Part shown: positions 52,775 to 61,773 of the stretch, piece by piece
Position numbering within the stretch: position 1 is the stretch's first letter
Layout of the letters: the number at the start of each line of letters is the position of its first letter
Assembly (NCBI GenBank): GCA_019421015.1
Contig: JAHZGC010000003.1
Coordinates: 3,384-67,383 of the forward strand
Reading direction: 5' to 3'
Origin: Coriobacteriaceae bacterium
GTDB taxonomy: Bacteria; Actinomycetota; Coriobacteriia; Coriobacteriales; UMGS124
Length of the DNA stretch: 64,000 bases
The notes under the pieces: generated by a model
Told to the model about the DNA's origin: nothing
What the model saw: the letters and a program-made list of their open reading frames with translations, nothing else
The model's database searches: none
Position numbers and translations under genes: made by a program

Positions 52775-53515
52775 CTACCCTAGCGGGAACTCGGGGTCGA
52801 ACGCGACGCGCCCCAGTCGGACTATAGTAGCACCTTGGCCCACGGCCTCCCAAAAATCCTCGCTCATCCCCATCGAAAGCTCGGTAAGAGAGGCAGGCTC
52901 GGCGGCCTCGGCCCTCAACCCCTCGAAGAGCAGCCTCAACCCCTCGAAGGTCCTCTCGGCAACGACCGGGTCCCCCTGGGGTGCCATGGTCATGAGGCCG
53001 CGTACCTTGATGCCCTCCAGTGCAGCGATGGCAGAGAATTGCTCCCTAACGACCCAGGGTGCCATGCCGCTCTTGCTCTCCTCGCCCGACACGTTGACCT
53101 CGAGCAGGACCGGCTGCACCATGCCGCGGGCCTGGGCGCGCTTCGAGACGGCCGCCGCAAGCTCAGGAGAGGCGATGGAGTGGATCAGGGCAGGTTGGTC
53201 CTCGAGGACGCGGTTGATCTTGTTCTCTTGCAGGTTGCCGATCATATGCCATGCCACATCGGCAAAGGCCGGGTCGCCACGCAAAAGGTCGAGCTTGCGT
53301 GTGAGCTCTTGCGGCCGGTTCTCGCCAAAGGCCGTGTAGCCGGCCGCCCGGGCAGCCGCGACCTTGTCCACGTCGACGGTCTTGCTCACGGCACAGACGG
53401 TCACCTCCCGCGGGTCGCGCCCCGCTGCCCGCGCGGCTTGCGCCACCCGTTCGAGAATCTCGGCGCGGCGCTGCCTTACCTGCTCACAGTACTGTTCGTC
53501 ATAGGTCGTGCCCAT
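52775..53515 (-). CDS. yggS: YggS-family PLP homeostasis protein
   Basis: Single-domain alanine-racemase-fold PLP-binding protein of 246 residues, involved in pyridoxal phosphate homeostasis. The PLP lysine lies in C-A-V-S-K-T near residue 45, followed by F-G-E-N-R-P-Q-E and W-H-M-I-G-N-L-Q-E-N-K, both diagnostic. The C-terminal L-S-M-G-M-S-E-D-F and I-V-R-L-G-R phosphate-binding segments are intact. The ATG at 53515 with AAGGAG 8 bases upstream is chosen. It is a standard member of division clusters in this phylum. Confidence 0.94.
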   Translation of the reverse strand: MGTTYDEQYCEQVRQRRAEILERVAQAARAAGRDPREVTVCAVSKTVDVDKVAAARAAGYTAFGENRPQELTRKLDLLRGDPAFADVAWHMIGNLQENKINRVLEDQPALIHSIASPELAAAVSKRAQARGMVQPVLLEVNVSGEESKSGMAPWVVREQFSAIAALEGIKVRGLMTMAPQGDPVVAERTFEGLRLLFEGLRAEAAEPASLTELSMGMSEDFWEAVGQGATIVRLGRVAFDPEFPLG

Positions 53516-53565
53516 GGGGCCACGCTCCTTCGCAACGGTTGTCAACGACTCCAACGATGTTTCCC

Positions 53566-54363
53566 CTATGGAGCCCTCATGAACGCGACGGCTCCATGGC
53601 GCCCGGTTTTTCCTTCCTCCATGCGGTGAGAGAAGAACCGGTCCGTGTGGGCCGCCGTGCACAGCCCCGCGTCCCACACTCTACCGGACGGCACGCCGGC
53701 CTCGCCCAGCGAGGCGCGGACGCAGCCCGCAAGGTCGAGGCAGCGCGAAGTTCCCAGGGCAACCGTCCCAAACCGGCTTTCAAAGGTGTCGAGCAGCTCC
53801 GGGGAGACCTCGTAGGCGGCGCGGGAGATGTGGGGTCCGAGGTAGGCCACCAGCTCTGACGGCGCGCAACCGCAGGCGCCCGCCAGCACGGCCGCCGTCT
53901 TGCCCGCTATGCCCGCCAGCGTGCCCCGCCAGCCCGAGTGCGCCACGGCGAATCCGCCCGGGCCCACAATGACGACGGGAAGGCAGTCCGCGAACAGCAG
54001 CATCACGGCCTGGTCGGGCACCGTGCACACCACAGCGTCGGCTCCCTGTTTTATGGAGGCTGGCAGATCTCCCGCGCGGTCGATGAGCGCCACGATGTCA
54101 CCATGGACCTGGTTCGGGATAACGAGCCCCTCGAAGAGGTCCTGCGCCCCCAGCGACGCCATGACGCGCCGGCGGTTCTCGAGCACGTTGGCCGGGTCGT
54201 CGCCTCCCTTGGCCCCCAAGTTCAGGCTTGCATACGGCGCAGGCGACACACCCCCGACACGCTCGGTGAAACAAAACGTGACCCCGGATTCCGCCGCATT
54301 GCGGTCGGTATCCAGGGCCACGCCGTCAATCACGTAGCGCTGGGGGACGTTGCCGTTCTTCAT
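53566..54363 (-). CDS. pgeF: PgeF/YfiH-type peptidoglycan editing factor
   Basis: Multicopper-polyphenol-oxidase-fold (DUF152) protein of 265 residues. It shows F-T-E-R-V-G-G-V near residue 33, N-Q-V-H-G near 85, A-D-C-L-P near 130, and A-V-A-H-S-G-W-R-G-T near 145, which supplies the metal/active-site Cys and His. Members act as purine nucleoside phosphorylases or, in Escherichia coli, remove mis-incorporated residues from peptidoglycan precursors. The ATG at 54363 is preferred to a TTG at 54378. It lies 21 bases after the ftsZ stop. Confidence 0.92.
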   Translation of the reverse strand: MKNGNVPQRYVIDGVALDTDRNAAESGVTFCFTERVGGVSPAPYASLNLGAKGGDDPANVLENRRRVMASLGAQDLFEGLVIPNQVHGDIVALIDRAGDLPASIKQGADAVVCTVPDQAVMLLFADCLPVVIVGPGGFAVAHSGWRGTLAGIAGKTAAVLAGACGCAPSELVAYLGPHISRAAYEVSPELLDTFESRFGTVALGTSRCLDLAGCVRASLGEAGVPSGRVWDAGLCTAAHTDRFFSHRMEEGKTGRHGAVAFMRAP

Positions 54364-54384
54364 AACGTCTCGCCCCAAACTGCT

Positions 54385-55503
54385 CTAGAACTTGCTCCTC
54401 TTGAGGAAGTCCGGAATGTCGAAGTCCGAACCGCCGGCAGGCGCAGGGGCCGGGCGCGAGGACGAGGAGGAACCGGAAGGCGCATTGTTCAGGAAGCTCG
54501 GGCGCTTGCTGTCGTTGCCGAGGTCGAGTTTGGACTGGCTGGCGCTGTCGCCAAAACCGGTGGCGATGACCGTGATGCGCACGGTATCGCCCAGGTTCTC
54601 GTCGATCACGGTGCCAAAGATGAGGTTCACGTCGGGGCTCACGGCGTTAGCCACGATGCCGGCCGCCTCGCTCACCTCGTGCAGGCCCAGGTCGGGACCG
54701 CCGGCGATGGAGAGCAGCACGCGCTCGGCACCGTCGATGGAGGACTCGAGCAACGGGCTTGAGATGGCCTCGTTGGCGGCGTCGGCCGCACGGTTGTCGC
54801 CGGTGCCCACGCCGATGCCCATCATGGCGGTGCCGGCATTGCTCATGATGGTGCGCACGTCGGCAAAGTCAAGGTTGATGAGGCCGGGGACGGTGATGAG
54901 GTCGGTCACGCCTTGGATGCCCTGGCGCAGCACCTCGTCGGCCATGGAGAAGGCGTCGAGGAAGGAGACCTTTTTGTCGGCCACGTCGAGCAGGCGGTCG
55001 TTCGGGATGGTGATGATGGTGTCGACGTTGTTGGAGAGGCGCTCGATGCCGGAGAGCGCATTGCGACGACGCACCGCGCCTTCGAACACGAACGGCTTGG
55101 TGACGACGCCCACGGTCAGCGCCCCCACGTCGTTGCGGGCGATGTCGGCCACGACGGGAGCCGCGCCGGTGCCGGTGCCGCCGCCCTCACCCGCCGTGAT
55201 GAAGACCATGTCGGCCCCGTCGAGGGCAGCCTTGATCTGGTCGCGCGACTCCTCGGCGGCCGAGCAGCCGATCTCGGGGTTGGCGCCCGCACCGAGGCCC
55301 TTGGTCAGGTCGGTGCCGATGTGCACCTTGGTGTCGGCGTCGGAGACGAGCAGCGCCTGGGCATCGGTGTTCACGGTCACGAACTCGACACCCTGCACCC
55401 CCGACTCGATCATGCGGTTGACCGCGTTGGAACCGCCGCCGCCCACGCCCACGACCTTGATGACTGCCATGTAGTTGGAACCGGCATCGTCCTGTCCGTA
55501 CAT
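54385..55503 (-). CDS. ftsZ: Cell division GTPase FtsZ
   Basis: Tubulin homologue of 372 residues forming the Z ring. V-G-G-G-G-S-N-A-V is near residue 22, the GTP signature G-G-G-T-G-T-G near 107, and N-L-D-F-A-D-V near 210 contains the T7 catalytic loop. The C-terminal linker is short and Ser/Pro-rich, ending in the conserved tail peptide D-F-D-I-P-D-F-L-K-R, the docking site for SepF and others. GGAGG lies 8 bases before the ATG. ftsQ is directly upstream with no ftsA between, as usual in actinobacteria. Confidence 0.97.
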   Translation of the reverse strand: MYGQDDAGSNYMAVIKVVGVGGGGSNAVNRMIESGVQGVEFVTVNTDAQALLVSDADTKVHIGTDLTKGLGAGANPEIGCSAAEESRDQIKAALDGADMVFITAGEGGGTGTGAAPVVADIARNDVGALTVGVVTKPFVFEGAVRRRNALSGIERLSNNVDTIITIPNDRLLDVADKKVSFLDAFSMADEVLRQGIQGVTDLITVPGLINLDFADVRTIMSNAGTAMMGIGVGTGDNRAADAANEAISSPLLESSIDGAERVLLSIAGGPDLGLHEVSEAAGIVANAVSPDVNLIFGTVIDENLGDTVRITVIATGFGDSASQSKLDLGNDSKRPSFLNNAPSGSSSSSRPAPAPAGGSDFDIPDFLKRSKF

Positions 55504-55612
55504 CTTGTAGACCTCCAGCTGGCGTGTTCGACGACTCCCCGCGGGAGCCCTTCCGCTTCTTATCCCCGAACCTGCCCGCTTTATCGCTGGGCAAAGGACG
55601 GACCGAAATCTC

Positions 55613-55628
55613 TAACCTTTAACCTTAA
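55613..55628 (-). repeat. Short direct repeats in the ftsZ leader
   Basis: AACCTTTAACCTTAAC gives three tandem near-copies of GTTAAAG on the coding strand, about 110 bases upstream of the ftsZ start in the 196-base ftsQ-ftsZ gap. This AT-rich patch could be an operator or part of a promoter; no confident -35/-10 pair could be chosen. Confidence 0.35.
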
Positions 55629-55699
55629 CATTACAGAATAGTGCAATCGTCATATGCTCTCACACCGATTTTTGGCTGTCAATGAACGCGAGATTGAGC

Positions 55700-56911
55700 C
55701 TAGGAGATTTTCACCCACTCACCGTCTTCATCGTAGTAGCCGTTAATCCACGTGCCGTCCTCGGCATGGTAGGCGTATACCCACGTGCCGCTGTCGCTGT
55801 AGTATCCCCCCTCGTCGAGATGGCCGTTGGGGCCGCCTTCGTCGGTGCCCGTGCCGTCGGAAGCCTGTGCCTGGGGCTCGTCGCCGCCGTCACCGTCGCC
55901 GTCAGAACCCTGCGTCTGGGCCGTCGCGGTAGAGCCGCCGATAATAGGCACCGGGTCGCCGGTCGCCGGCGTTCCTCCGGTCACGGCGGCGTCGAGCCCG
56001 CGCCAGGAGGGCGTAGTGGGAACGCGCACGTTGATGTAGGTGATCTGGCCCGGGTACTGTGCCATAAGGCTCAGCACGACCTGTTCTTTGGCGGCGATGT
56101 CGACGGGGGCCCCGAGGGAGACCTCGATGCCGTTGGAAAGGATGACCGAGATGGCCTCGCGGCTCGAAGCCCGCGCGGCAACGATCTGGTCGGAGAGCTC
56201 GCTCGTGAAGTTGTCGAGGTAGGTGACCACGCCGTTCACGGCGTCGTCCTGGCACGCCGTCCCCGCGCTGGGCTTGAGCAGGGCCGACACGTCGCTCACA
56301 TAGACGAGGCCCATGGACTGGGCCATGGCGTAGGCCTGGTCGCTCGGAGACGCCACGACGCTCTCGGGCGCACCCTCTTGGATGGCGACGGGCTCGATCC
56401 AACAGCCGTCGGTGGCCAAAAGCCAGGCCTCGGTGCCGTTGCTCAGCATGACGACCGCCGCGGCCGTGCGCTCCTTGACGTCGATGACGAGCTGGTCGGG
56501 CAGCTTGCGCGAGAGACGGACCGACTCGATCCACGGGTTGGCCACAAGCCGTTCCTCGATGCCCTGCTCGTCCATATTGAAGAGGGTCGAGCCGCCCGGG
56601 ACGGCCGCCAGGGCGCTGATGGTCTCGCCGTTCACGTGGGCGGTGGGGCTCGCGACGATGCTCTTGATCTCGAACAGAGGCGAGAAGACCACGACGACGT
56701 AGACGATCAGGGTGACCATGAGCGAGACGATGCTCAGGATAAGGACGCGCTTGCGCCGGTAGTAGGACGCCTTGCGGGGGTCCGCACCGCGTCTGCGTGC
56801 CTGGGGGCGCTCGTCGACGGGATCCGGGGCCGCGGCGCGCCGGCCTCCCGCCGTGCCGCCCCTAGGCCGGGAAGCCGAGGAATTTGACCTCCGGTCGTAG
56901 CTCGACGCCAT
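55700..56911 (-). CDS. ftsQ: Divisome protein FtsQ (POTRA domain) with aromatic C-terminal tail
   Basis: Bitopic division protein of 403 residues. It has a basic, disordered cytoplasmic N-terminus (about 1-52), one transmembrane helix (about 54-76), and a POTRA domain starting F-E-I-K-S-I and containing N-P-W-I-E-S-V near 125, followed by the FtsQ beta domain. After about residue 310 there is a Thr/Asp/Gly-rich linker. It is followed by a tail of some 35 residues with repeated aromatic units (G-Y-Y-S-D-S-G-T-W, A-E-D-G-T-W, Y-Y-D-E-D-G-E-W) not usual in FtsQ and resembling wall-binding repeats. GAGGTGAGG precedes the ATG. Its 5' end overlaps murB by 50 bases. Confidence 0.92.
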   Translation of the reverse strand: MASSYDRRSNSSASRPRGGTAGGRRAAAPDPVDERPQARRRGADPRKASYYRRKRVLILSIVSLMVTLIVYVVVVFSPLFEIKSIVASPTAHVNGETISALAAVPGGSTLFNMDEQGIEERLVANPWIESVRLSRKLPDQLVIDVKERTAAAVVMLSNGTEAWLLATDGCWIEPVAIQEGAPESVVASPSDQAYAMAQSMGLVYVSDVSALLKPSAGTACQDDAVNGVVTYLDNFTSELSDQIVAARASSREAISVILSNGIEVSLGAPVDIAAKEQVVLSLMAQYPGQITYINVRVPTTPSWRGLDAAVTGGTPATGDPVPIIGGSTATAQTQGSDGDGDGGDEPQAQASDGTGTDEGGPNGHLDEGGYYSDSGTWVYAYHAEDGTWINGYYDEDGEWVKIS

Positions 56912-57776
56912 GGCGCCCCCTCACCTCGTTCATCACGTGGACAATGACCTTCGTGACGTCGGCCGCGGTGGCGCGGCCCGTGTTCACGATAAAGTTCGCG
57001 TGTTTCTCGGACACCTGGGCGCCCCCCACCGTATACCCTTTGAGACCGCACGTCTCAACGAGGTGGGAGGCCTTCTGCTCCGGCGGGTTGCGAAAAACGC
57101 TGCCGCACGACGGCCGCTCGAGGGGCTGGGCGGCCTTGCGGCGGGCAAGCATGTTCTCCATGGCCAGCTTGACCGCGCGCTCGTCGCCGGGCGTGAGGGC
57201 AAAGGTCGCTTCCAAGATGATCTCGCGCGGGGGGATATTGGACCCGCGGTAGAACCAGGCGATGTCGGCCCCGGCATAGCGGACCAGGCCCTCGCCGGGC
57301 CTGAAGGTCACGACCTCGTCGACGACGGAGTCGATCCAGCGCTCGGCGGTCCCCGCGTTCATCGACACCGCCCCGCCCACCGTGCCCGGTATGCCCACGG
57401 CGAACTCGAGGCCCGACAGGCCCCGGTCGAAGGCCTCGGTCACAATGCGCTGCAGCACGGCGCCCGCACCCACGTGCAGGCGGTCGTCCTCGTCGAGGGC
57501 GAAGCGGCGGAACTCCTTTCCCAGCGTGATGACGGCGCCGCCGTAGCCCTCGTCCGAGACGAGCACGTTGCTGCCGCGGCCCATGATCACCCAGGGCACG
57601 CCCTCCTCGCGAAGGACCGCGTTGGCGACGCGCAGGTCTGCGTAGCTGTCGCAGGTGATAAAGAGCGCCGCGGGGCCCCCGATGCGGTAGCTCGTGTGCC
57701 GATGCATCCGCTCGTCGGCCAAGACGCCGCCCTGGAGCTGCGCCGCCAGGCGCCCATATGCCTCGTAGACACCCAT
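56862..57776 (-). CDS. murB: UDP-N-acetylenolpyruvoylglucosamine reductase
   Basis: FAD enzyme of 304 residues that reduces UDP-GlcNAc-enolpyruvate to UDP-MurNAc. It shows H-T-S-Y-R-I-G-G-P-A near residue 27, G-R-G-S-N-V-L-V near 66, and G-I-P-G-T-V-G-G-A-V near 110 (FAD binding). The catalytic serine region P-S-C-G-S-V-F-R-N-P is near 215, placing it in the type II (Gram-positive) MurB class, and the C-terminal H-G-V-E-L-R-P-E-V-K is standard. The 3' end overlaps the start of ftsQ by 50 bases in another frame. Confidence 0.95.
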   Translation of the reverse strand: MGVYEAYGRLAAQLQGGVLADERMHRHTSYRIGGPAALFITCDSYADLRVANAVLREEGVPWVIMGRGSNVLVSDEGYGGAVITLGKEFRRFALDEDDRLHVGAGAVLQRIVTEAFDRGLSGLEFAVGIPGTVGGAVSMNAGTAERWIDSVVDEVVTFRPGEGLVRYAGADIAWFYRGSNIPPREIILEATFALTPGDERAVKLAMENMLARRKAAQPLERPSCGSVFRNPPEQKASHLVETCGLKGYTVGGAQVSEKHANFIVNTGRATAADVTKVIVHVMNEVRGRHGVELRPEVKFLGFPA

Positions 57777-57812
57777 GGCACGACCGCCTACCGGCCCCGA
57801 CGGGCGCCCATG

Positions 57813-59225
57813 TCAGCGGTCCGCCTTGCGTGCCTCAAGGGCCTCGACGATCATGGGGCCGAGCACGGTCACGTCGCCGGCGCCCATGGTGATGACCATG
57901 TCGCCCGGCCCGGAGGTGGCCGCGAGGTGCTGCACGACCTCGGCGCGGCTCGGCATGTAGGTCACCGCAGCGTCGGGATGGGCCGCCTTGACCGCGGTCG
58001 CGACGGTCTTGCCCGACACGCCGGGGATAGGGGTCTCGCCCGCCGAGAAGACGTCCATGACGAACACCTCGTCGGCATCGACGAAGGCTCCCCCGAAATC
58101 GGCCGCAAGCGCCTGCGTACGCGAGTAGCGGTGGGGCTGGAACACCACGCGCACACGCTTGCGCCCCTGGGACGCCGCAGCCCTGAGGGTCGCCGCGATC
58201 TCGGTGGGATGGTGGCCGTAGTCGTCGATCACCCGCACCCCGTCGACGTCGCCCACCAGCTCGAAACGCCTGTGGACGCCCAAGAAGCTCGATATGGCGT
58301 CGGCAGCCTGCCCGGTGGGCAGCCCCAAGACGTAGGCCAGGGTCAGCACGGCGCTGGCGTTCAGGCAGTTGTGGGTGCCAGGGTTGTGGGCAAGGCAGAC
58401 CCGGTGGCGCGACTCGTCGGGCAGCACGACCTCAAAGGAGTTGCCCGCCGCATCGTCGGAGAGCGGCACGCAGACCACGTCGTTCTCGGCGCCAAAACCG
58501 TAGGTGAGCACCCGGCGTCCGCACCCGCGGGCAAGCTCGGGGAGACGGGGGTTCTCGCCACAGACGATCAGGCAGCCGTCTTGCTCGGGCACCGAGGCCA
58601 TGAGCTTGCAGAAGGCCTCCTCGATCGCCTCGAGCGAGCCGTAGTGGTCGAGGTGGTCGGCTTCGATGTTGGTGACGATGACCACGTTGGGGTCGAGGAA
58701 GAGGAACGACCCGTCGGACTCGTCGGCCTCGGCCACGAAGTAGGGGCCCTCCCCCGAGAACCCGTTGGTCTCGTAGCCGTCGACGATGCCCCCGATCAGA
58801 AACGTGGGCTTCTCGCCCATGCGCTCGAGCATGGTGGCGGCCAACGACGACGTAGTGGTCTTGCCATGGGTGCCCGCGCAGGCCACGGTGATCGCCCCGC
58901 GGGAGAGGTACGAGAGCATCTTGGCGCGATGCCAGACCTCGCAGCCGAGTTCCCGGGCCCGGGCGAGCTCGGGGTTGGTCTCGGGAATGGCGGTCGAGAT
59001 GACCACCACCTCGGGCGCGACGCGGTCGATCGTCTCGGCCGCATGGCCCACCGTGACGTCGATGCCCTGGGCCACGAGGGCCCGGGTATAGCGCGAAGCC
59101 TTGAGGTCGCTGCCGGTAACCTGGTAGCCGCGCTGGTGGAGGACCAGCGCGATGCCGCTCATGCCGGCGCCGCCGATACCGATAAAGTGCACGCGCTCAA
59201 AAGGTCGCTCGCTGGTGTTCTCCAT
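57813..59225 (-). CDS. murC: UDP-N-acetylmuramate-L-alanine ligase
   Basis: ATP-dependent Mur ligase of 470 residues adding L-Ala to UDP-MurNAc. The N-terminal H-F-I-G-I-G-G-A-G-M-S-G binds UDP, A-G-T-H-G-K-T-T-T near residue 112 is the ATP loop, and D-Y-G-H-H-P-T near 330 with Q-P-H-R-Y-S-R near 357 is typical of MurC. The ATG at 59225, with AAGGA about 10 bases upstream, gives the expected N-terminus; a longer frame to 59285 runs toward the murG end. The murB start follows 36 bases after its stop. Confidence 0.96.
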   Translation of the reverse strand: MENTSERPFERVHFIGIGGAGMSGIALVLHQRGYQVTGSDLKASRYTRALVAQGIDVTVGHAAETIDRVAPEVVVISTAIPETNPELARARELGCEVWHRAKMLSYLSRGAITVACAGTHGKTTTSSLAATMLERMGEKPTFLIGGIVDGYETNGFSGEGPYFVAEADESDGSFLFLDPNVVIVTNIEADHLDHYGSLEAIEEAFCKLMASVPEQDGCLIVCGENPRLPELARGCGRRVLTYGFGAENDVVCVPLSDDAAGNSFEVVLPDESRHRVCLAHNPGTHNCLNASAVLTLAYVLGLPTGQAADAISSFLGVHRRFELVGDVDGVRVIDDYGHHPTEIAATLRAAASQGRKRVRVVFQPHRYSRTQALAADFGGAFVDADEVFVMDVFSAGETPIPGVSGKTVATAVKAAHPDAAVTYMPSRAEVVQHLAATSGPGDMVITMGAGDVTVLGPMIVEALEARKADR

Positions 59226-59299
59226 GGGGCCCACGTCCTTCACGCCTCGTCCATCGTCGTCCGTCCGCAACCATCTTAACCGCACGGCCCCGCGTCGTT

Positions 59300-60424
59300 C
59301 TACCGCGCGGCCCCCCGGGCCGCGGCTTCCACAGCATCTGCCAGACGGGACGCCGCCCCGGCCTGCCCCAACCCCTCGAGGGCCGCCGCCATGGCCGCCC
59401 GGCGGGAGGGGTCAGAAAGCAGGCCGAGCACCGTCCGGGCGAACTCCTCGCCGTCGATGCGGTCGTCGGCAACCACCACGGCTCCCCCCGCGTCCGAGAG
59501 CAGGCGGGCGTTGGTGGTCTGGTGGTCTGCCGTGGCATGGGGGTAGGGCACGAGCACGCTCGGCACGCAGCGGGCGGCAATCTCGGCCACCGAGCTCGCC
59601 CCCGACCGCGAGACCACGAGGTCGGCGGCCGCAAGGCACGAGGCCATGTCGTCTATGTAGGGCATGACGCGCCAACGGGCCTTCTCGCCTTCGGTCAGGC
59701 CCAGGGCGGCGAGCGCCTCCTCGTGGTCCTTGGCCCCGGCCGCATGGAGCACATAGGTCCCCTCATGCGCGAGGATGCGCTCCTTGAGGGCGGCAAGCGC
59801 GCGGTTGAGGTGGCGGGCGCCCAGGCTTCCCCCGAACACAAGCAGCACCGTGGCGTCGGCGGGCAGCCCGAGGGCCGCGCGGCCCTGCTCGCGTGTGGCG
59901 TCCAGGATCGACCGGCGCACGGGGTTGCCCAAGGCCACCACCTTGGTGCCCCGTCCCGTCCTGCCGGCAAAGAGCGCCTCTGACGAGGGATAGGTCAGGG
60001 CAAGGACGCTCGCGCGCTTCGCGAGGGCCTTGTTCGCCATGCCGGGGACCGAGTTCTGCTCATGCAGCACGAGCGGGATGCCCCGCGCCGCCGCGGCATC
60101 TGCCAAAGGGAAGCAGACGTAGGCGCCGAAGCCCACGGCCGCCGCGGGCCTGTCTCCCCGGTCGAACTCGTCGAGCACGTGCCTGCGGGCGGAGCGCATC
60201 TTGAAGAAGGCACTCACGGCGGTCCAGGGGCGGGAGCGGTCGAAGCCCGAGACGTCGAGGCCCTCGAAGGCAAAGCCCTCCTGAGGAACCAGGCGCGACT
60301 CCATGCCGCGCTCGGTACCGTAGAAACGCACCTCGTGGCCGCGCTCGCGCAGCTCCTGGGCAAGGGCGATGGCTGGGTTGATGTGGCCTGCCGTGCCGCC
60401 GGCAGCGATGGCTATGACGCTCAT
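59300..60424 (-). CDS. murG: UDP-GlcNAc:lipid I N-acetylglucosaminyltransferase
   Basis: GT28-family transferase of 374 residues making lipid II at the cytoplasmic membrane face. The N-terminal loop A-A-G-G-T-A-G-H-I-N-P-A is diagnostic. H-E-Q-N-S-V-P-G is near residue 125, F-G-G-S-L-G-A-R near 197 and S-R-S-G-A-S-S-V-A-E near 265 (UDP-GlcNAc site). Its start overlaps the ftsW stop (ATGA), so the flippase-like SEDS protein and MurG are co-translated. Confidence 0.96.
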   Translation of the reverse strand: MSVIAIAAGGTAGHINPAIALAQELRERGHEVRFYGTERGMESRLVPQEGFAFEGLDVSGFDRSRPWTAVSAFFKMRSARRHVLDEFDRGDRPAAAVGFGAYVCFPLADAAAARGIPLVLHEQNSVPGMANKALAKRASVLALTYPSSEALFAGRTGRGTKVVALGNPVRRSILDATREQGRAALGLPADATVLLVFGGSLGARHLNRALAALKERILAHEGTYVLHAAGAKDHEEALAALGLTEGEKARWRVMPYIDDMASCLAAADLVVSRSGASSVAEIAARCVPSVLVPYPHATADHQTTNARLLSDAGGAVVVADDRIDGEEFARTVLGLLSDPSRRAAMAAALEGLGQAGAASRLADAVEAAARGAAR

Positions 60425-61773
60425 CGTCTTCCCTTCCTTGGGTCGACCGTCCTGTTGGCATACGTCGGGCCGTCCGTCCCGGGCCGCGTCCCCTCGCCTG
60501 CCGTGGGGGCAGGCCGCGGGCGCGTGCCGCCGTCGAGCACCGTGAGGTTACTGCGGTGGGCGGCGCGGCGGTCTGCGGCGCGGCTGTCGGCCACAAAGCC
60601 CTCGTTGTCGCGCGCGATGCCCAAAAGCAGGCCCACCATGATCATGGTGGCCATGATCGAGGAGCCGCCCGACGAGATAAAGGGCAACGGGCGCCCCGAA
60701 AGCGGCAGCACCTGGAGCACGCCGCCGATGTTGAGCAACGCCTGCACCAGGATGATGACCGTGAGGCCGTAGGCCGCAAGCGACGCCACCCGGTCGCGCT
60801 CCTTGGCCTGGTAGGCGATGCGCATGCCCGACCAGCCGAACAGCGCGAACAGCCCGATCACAAAGACCGCCCCCACAAAGCCCATCTCCTCGCAGAGGAT
60901 GGCAAAGATGAAGTCGTTCTCGGCCTCGGGCAGCCAGGAGTACTTCTGGCTCGAATTGCCCAGGCCGACCCCCCAAAAGCCGCCCGAGGCCACGGCGTAC
61001 AGGCCGTGGATGAGCTGCCACCCGTCACCGTAGTAGTCGGAGTACGGGTCGAGCCAGATGGCGAAGCGGGCGCTGCGATAGCCGGCCGTGGCGATGAGCA
61101 CGGCGATGGCCGCCACGGCCACGGCCGCGACGATGCCCACATAGGCAAGGCGCGCCCCGGCCAAGATCCACATGAGCACGATGGACGCGCCCAGAATCAG
61201 CAGGGTCCCCAGGTCCTTCTCGAGCAGGATGAGCAGGAAGGGCACGCCCACAAAGAGCACCATGCGCACCATGCAGCGCAGCCACGGGTAGTCTCCGCGC
61301 TCCCATCCCGCCAGCAGCCGGGCCGCAGCGATGATGAGAACGATTTTGGCGAACTCCGAAGGCTGGATCGAGACGGGCCCGATGTAGAGCCAGCGGGTCG
61401 CGCCGTGGCTCTCGCTGCCTGCCACCAGGGCCGCCAGGAGCAACGCCACCACGATCACCCACAGGGCCATGAAGAACTTCTCGATCCACGGCGTGCCGCC
61501 GAAGTGGGCCACCACGAGGCACGCCACCCATGAGACCGCCAAGAAGACCGTCTGGTGGGCGAACTCGCCCCAGGGGTTCTTGCCCGCCTCGACGAGCTCC
61601 ATGGACGAGGCCGAGAAGACCATCATGAGCCCGATGGCGCATAGGAGCACCACGGAGACGAGCATCAGGACCGGGGCGGAGGTGAGCGTCTCCACGGTCC
61701 AAAACTGCCTGCCGCGCCCCAGTCCGGGGCGCTGCCCCTGGGCATCTTCGTCGGTGTGGCCCCTTGCGATCAC
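60421..61773 (-). CDS. ftsW: SEDS-family peptidoglycan polymerase FtsW
   Basis: Integral membrane SEDS protein of 450 residues with about ten transmembrane segments; it polymerises septal glycan strands together with a class B penicillin-binding protein. V-F-S-A-S-S near residue 52, I-Q-P-S-E-F-A-K near 136, E-K-D-L-G-T near 180 and the C-terminal P-F-I-S-S-G-G-S-S are diagnostic. The cytoplasmic C-terminal tail of about 75 residues is Arg/Pro/Thr-rich. GTG start with GGGGGAGG 7 bases upstream; this GTG overlaps the murD stop (GTGA). Confidence 0.95.
   Translation of the reverse strand: MIARGHTDEDAQGQRPGLGRGRQFWTVETLTSAPVLMLVSVVLLCAIGLMMVFSASSMELVEAGKNPWGEFAHQTVFLAVSWVACLVVAHFGGTPWIEKFFMALWVIVVALLLAALVAGSESHGATRWLYIGPVSIQPSEFAKIVLIIAAARLLAGWERGDYPWLRCMVRMVLFVGVPFLLILLEKDLGTLLILGASIVLMWILAGARLAYVGIVAAVAVAAIAVLIATAGYRSARFAIWLDPYSDYYGDGWQLIHGLYAVASGGFWGVGLGNSSQKYSWLPEAENDFIFAILCEEMGFVGAVFVIGLFALFGWSGMRIAYQAKERDRVASLAAYGLTVIILVQALLNIGGVLQVLPLSGRPLPFISSGGSSIMATMIMVGLLLGIARDNEGFVADSRAADRRAAHRSNLTVLDGGTRPRPAPTAGEGTRPGTDGPTYANRTVDPRKGRR

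Noticed and set aside
56910..59279. Plus-strand open frame of 789 codons opposite murB/murC
   Set aside because: Antisense to essential mur genes, with low-complexity His/Gly/Arg composition.
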